A stretch of DNA of 64,000 nt, from the NCBI GenBank assembly GCA_965248135.1, contig CBDFIN010000010.1, positions 177,338-241,337 on the forward strand, written 5' to 3'. Positions 62,839 to 64,000 of the stretch are shown piece by piece. The position numbers and the translations under genes are program-made. The stretch's first letter is position 1. The number at the start of each line of letters is the position of its first letter. Origin of the DNA: SZUA-100 sp965248135. GTDB taxonomy: Bacteria > Pseudomonadota > Alphaproteobacteria > Rhizobiales > Rhizobiaceae. Under the pieces are notes generated by a model, which did not search any database, was not told where the DNA came from, and saw nothing but the letters and a program-made list of their open reading frames with translations.

Positions 62839-62970
62839 TATATTGTTATTGACCAACATAGTTACGCATTGATATTCTTGGCTTGCTTTACCCCAACATT
62901 GCTACTCGTTTACATCACCCCGCATACATAATTAATTAAAGTCCCACGCACTTAATTGAAAGGACTTGCT

Positions 62971-63384
62971 ATGCAACACATTCCATCTTCTGTTTGGGGA
63001 CACTCGTCTCCACAAGGCTTTGAAGCCTACATCATATTCTGTGTTGGCACAGACAAAAAGAACATACAGGCATTCCGGCGATGGGCGAAAAAGGAACATC
63101 TCAACTACAAGTCATTAGTTGGCTGTTACCTCGGGCAACGTGAGAGCAGCTTCATAACCAATGCTCGAAACTACTCACACATCGAGCATTGGATTACCAG
63201 TCAAGATAGCATCTTGTACCTCGGCTCATGTGATGCAAGAGACAGGCGTCCCGCTATTCTGTGTTACAAGGATGGACGAGAAGACTATTTGGGCAAGCTG
63301 GTATCAGTTAGTGCTGATGTCGCTCATCAACAACACTCATGGACTTACGACCCAACACAAGATACCTACTTTATCTGCCAGTAG
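62971..63384 (+). CDS. hypothetical protein
   Basis: 137 residues from the ATG at 62971 (AAAGGACTT upstream): MQHIPSSVWGHSSPQGFEAY and onward, with FRRWAKKEHLNYKSLVGCYLGQRESSFITN and WITSQDSILYLGSCDARDRRPAILCYKDG. Compact, with four cysteines. No family recognised. It has its own terminator downstream. Confidence 0.6.
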   Translation: MQHIPSSVWGHSSPQGFEAYIIFCVGTDKKNIQAFRRWAKKEHLNYKSLVGCYLGQRESSFITNARNYSHIEHWITSQDSILYLGSCDARDRRPAILCYKDGREDYLGKLVSVSADVAHQQHSWTYDPTQDTYFICQ

Positions 63385-63407
63385 CGTATTAGTCTCATTA
63401 CAACTAT

Positions 63408-63434
63408 CCCCACCTTTTGTGAGGATTTTTCTTT
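63408..63434 (+). terminator. probable rho-independent terminator
   Basis: CCCCAC, a five-base loop and GTGAGG (one mismatch), followed by ATTTTTCTTTT. It lies 24 bp after the preceding stop codon. Confidence 0.65.
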
Positions 63435-63484
63435 TAGTTAATTCCTTATTAGTGTACTACCCTTTTATTGAAAAGGAGACTGCC

Positions 63485-63814
63485 ATGGCCAACGTACTAG
63501 ACCAACTAAAAGCACTGGATGAACAACGTGCTCAGCTTATCAGCGACGCTAAAGAAGAATCGCTAACCAAGGCAAACGCTGCTATCGAAGAACTTAATAG
63601 CTTGGGCTTCAGCTATCGCCTTGTTGAAGGTGGCACTGGTAGGGCTGGCGGAAGAAAGGGCACCCGCTCTGTTAAAGATGCGGCATGCCCTGTTTGTAAC
63701 TTTAAGACAGACCCTCCCCATGATCGCCGGAAACATCGTGCCCAAGGGGACGACAAGGTGCCATTTACCAATGCAGAACTTGCTGACTTGGGTTTGAGCC
63801 GTGTAGGCGGTTAG
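63485..63814 (+). CDS. H-NS-like coiled-coil protein with C2H2-type zinc motif
   Basis: 109 residues from the ATG at 63485 (AAAGGAG upstream). Residues 1-40 form a coiled coil (MANVLDQLKALDEQRAQLISDAKEESLTKA) like the dimerisation part of H-NS-type proteins; then a Gly/Arg-rich linker (GGTGRAGGRKGTRS) and C68-x2-C71...H79-x4-H84 (CPVCNFKTDPPHDRRKH), a likely zinc site. The combination suggests a DNA-binding silencer or partition accessory of the element. The function is inferred only from layout. Confidence 0.6.
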   Translation: MANVLDQLKALDEQRAQLISDAKEESLTKANAAIEELNSLGFSYRLVEGGTGRAGGRKGTRSVKDAACPVCNFKTDPPHDRRKHRAQGDDKVPFTNAELADLGLSRVGG

Positions 63815-63869
63815 CGGTGGCACAGATTGCCACAAAATCCGGTACAGTCCCCTCTTGCTGATTTGGTGC

Positions 63870-63926
63870 GGTCGCGACAGGACGTGCTCGGTCATGGCAT
63901 GGCATAGGCCGCGACCGGTCGCGGCC
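63870..63926. repeat. GGTCGCG repeats with a perfect 20-bp palindrome
   Basis: GGCCGCGACCGGTCGCGGCC (63907-63926) is a perfect palindrome containing GGTCGCG in both orientations; another GGTCGCG lies at 63870-63876. It sits after the last gene of the window in a non-coding stretch (63815-64000). Possible roles are an operator, a partition site or an origin. Confidence 0.6.
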
Positions 63927-64000
63927 ATCTTGCAGTTTGGCTGATTAGTATGACACGGTGTTGATAGACACCTTTATCAGGCAACTTGCAAACCTCTGCT

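Overview
The window looks like chromosome of an alphaproteobacterium, most likely of the Hyphomicrobiales/Rhizobiales type. The signs are a CckA cell-cycle kinase, an alphaproteobacterial-type DksA, the clpP-clpX-lon-hupB order followed by tRNA-Val(UAC) and tRNA-Asp(GUC), eno and kdsA close together, and a MocDEF-type demethylase module. No species can be named from sequence alone.

Layout. 1-3.6 kb: class III alcohol dehydrogenase (frmA, cut by the window edge), divergent from a three-gene oxygenase module (fatty-acid-desaturase-type oxygenase, FAD reductase, Rieske ferredoxin; MocD/MocF/MocE-like). 3.5-8.1 kb: decayed, partly AT-rich accessory zone with a transglutaminase-like exported protein, pseudogenes, IS110 debris and many short repeats. 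8.1-31 kb: core genome with SDR, enolase (broken by one base), kdsA, a VOC protein, a PLP decarboxylase, cckA, a FliO-like protein, dksA, sixA-like, tungstate transporter tupBCA, a RecD-like helicase, a HAD hydrolase, a GlsB-type membrane protein, two tRNAs, hupB, lon, clpX and clpP. 31-33.4 kb: a small hydrolase, then IS630 and IS3 debris. 33.4-44.7 kb: an 11.3-kb cassette for methylated-amine catabolism (BetI-like regulator, periplasmic binding protein, TMADH/DgcA-like flavoprotein, MttB-like methyltransferase, MFS carrier, LysR regulator, CaiC-like CoA ligase), enclosed by about 300-bp inverted repeats. 45.3-46.4 kb: tRNA-Arg(CCU) and a Mom-like DNA-modification gene broken by a repeat. 46.6 kb to the window end: the left part of an integrative element that used tRNA-Phe as attachment site. 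It carries a tyrosine integrase, an AlpA-like regulator, hypothetical genes, IS66, two VirD4/TraG-type ATPases each split by a copy of the same ISAs1-family element, a possible replication-relaxation protein, a CHC2 zinc-finger primase fragment and small proteins.

Two families of short non-autonomous repeats cut across these regions. The first is a set of palindromes (called A, B, C and D here) that all begin CTAGTGG and end CCACTAG. They usually occur as A-spacer-B or A-spacer-C pairs, once as an A/B hybrid; they sit on stop codons and interrupt genes. The second is a 257-269 bp MITE with about 31-bp inverted ends and a 3-bp TAA/TTA target duplication; a solitary end of it lies just upstream of the MocF-like gene. 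An unexplained 190-nt region of nested perfect stems (54016-54204) lies upstream of the first ATPase gene.

Several frameshifts fall at homopolymers (the two ISAs1 copies, the IS3 remnant, an AT-rich pseudogene) and one hits the essential enolase gene, so consensus errors in the assembly should be suspected before calling these genes dead.
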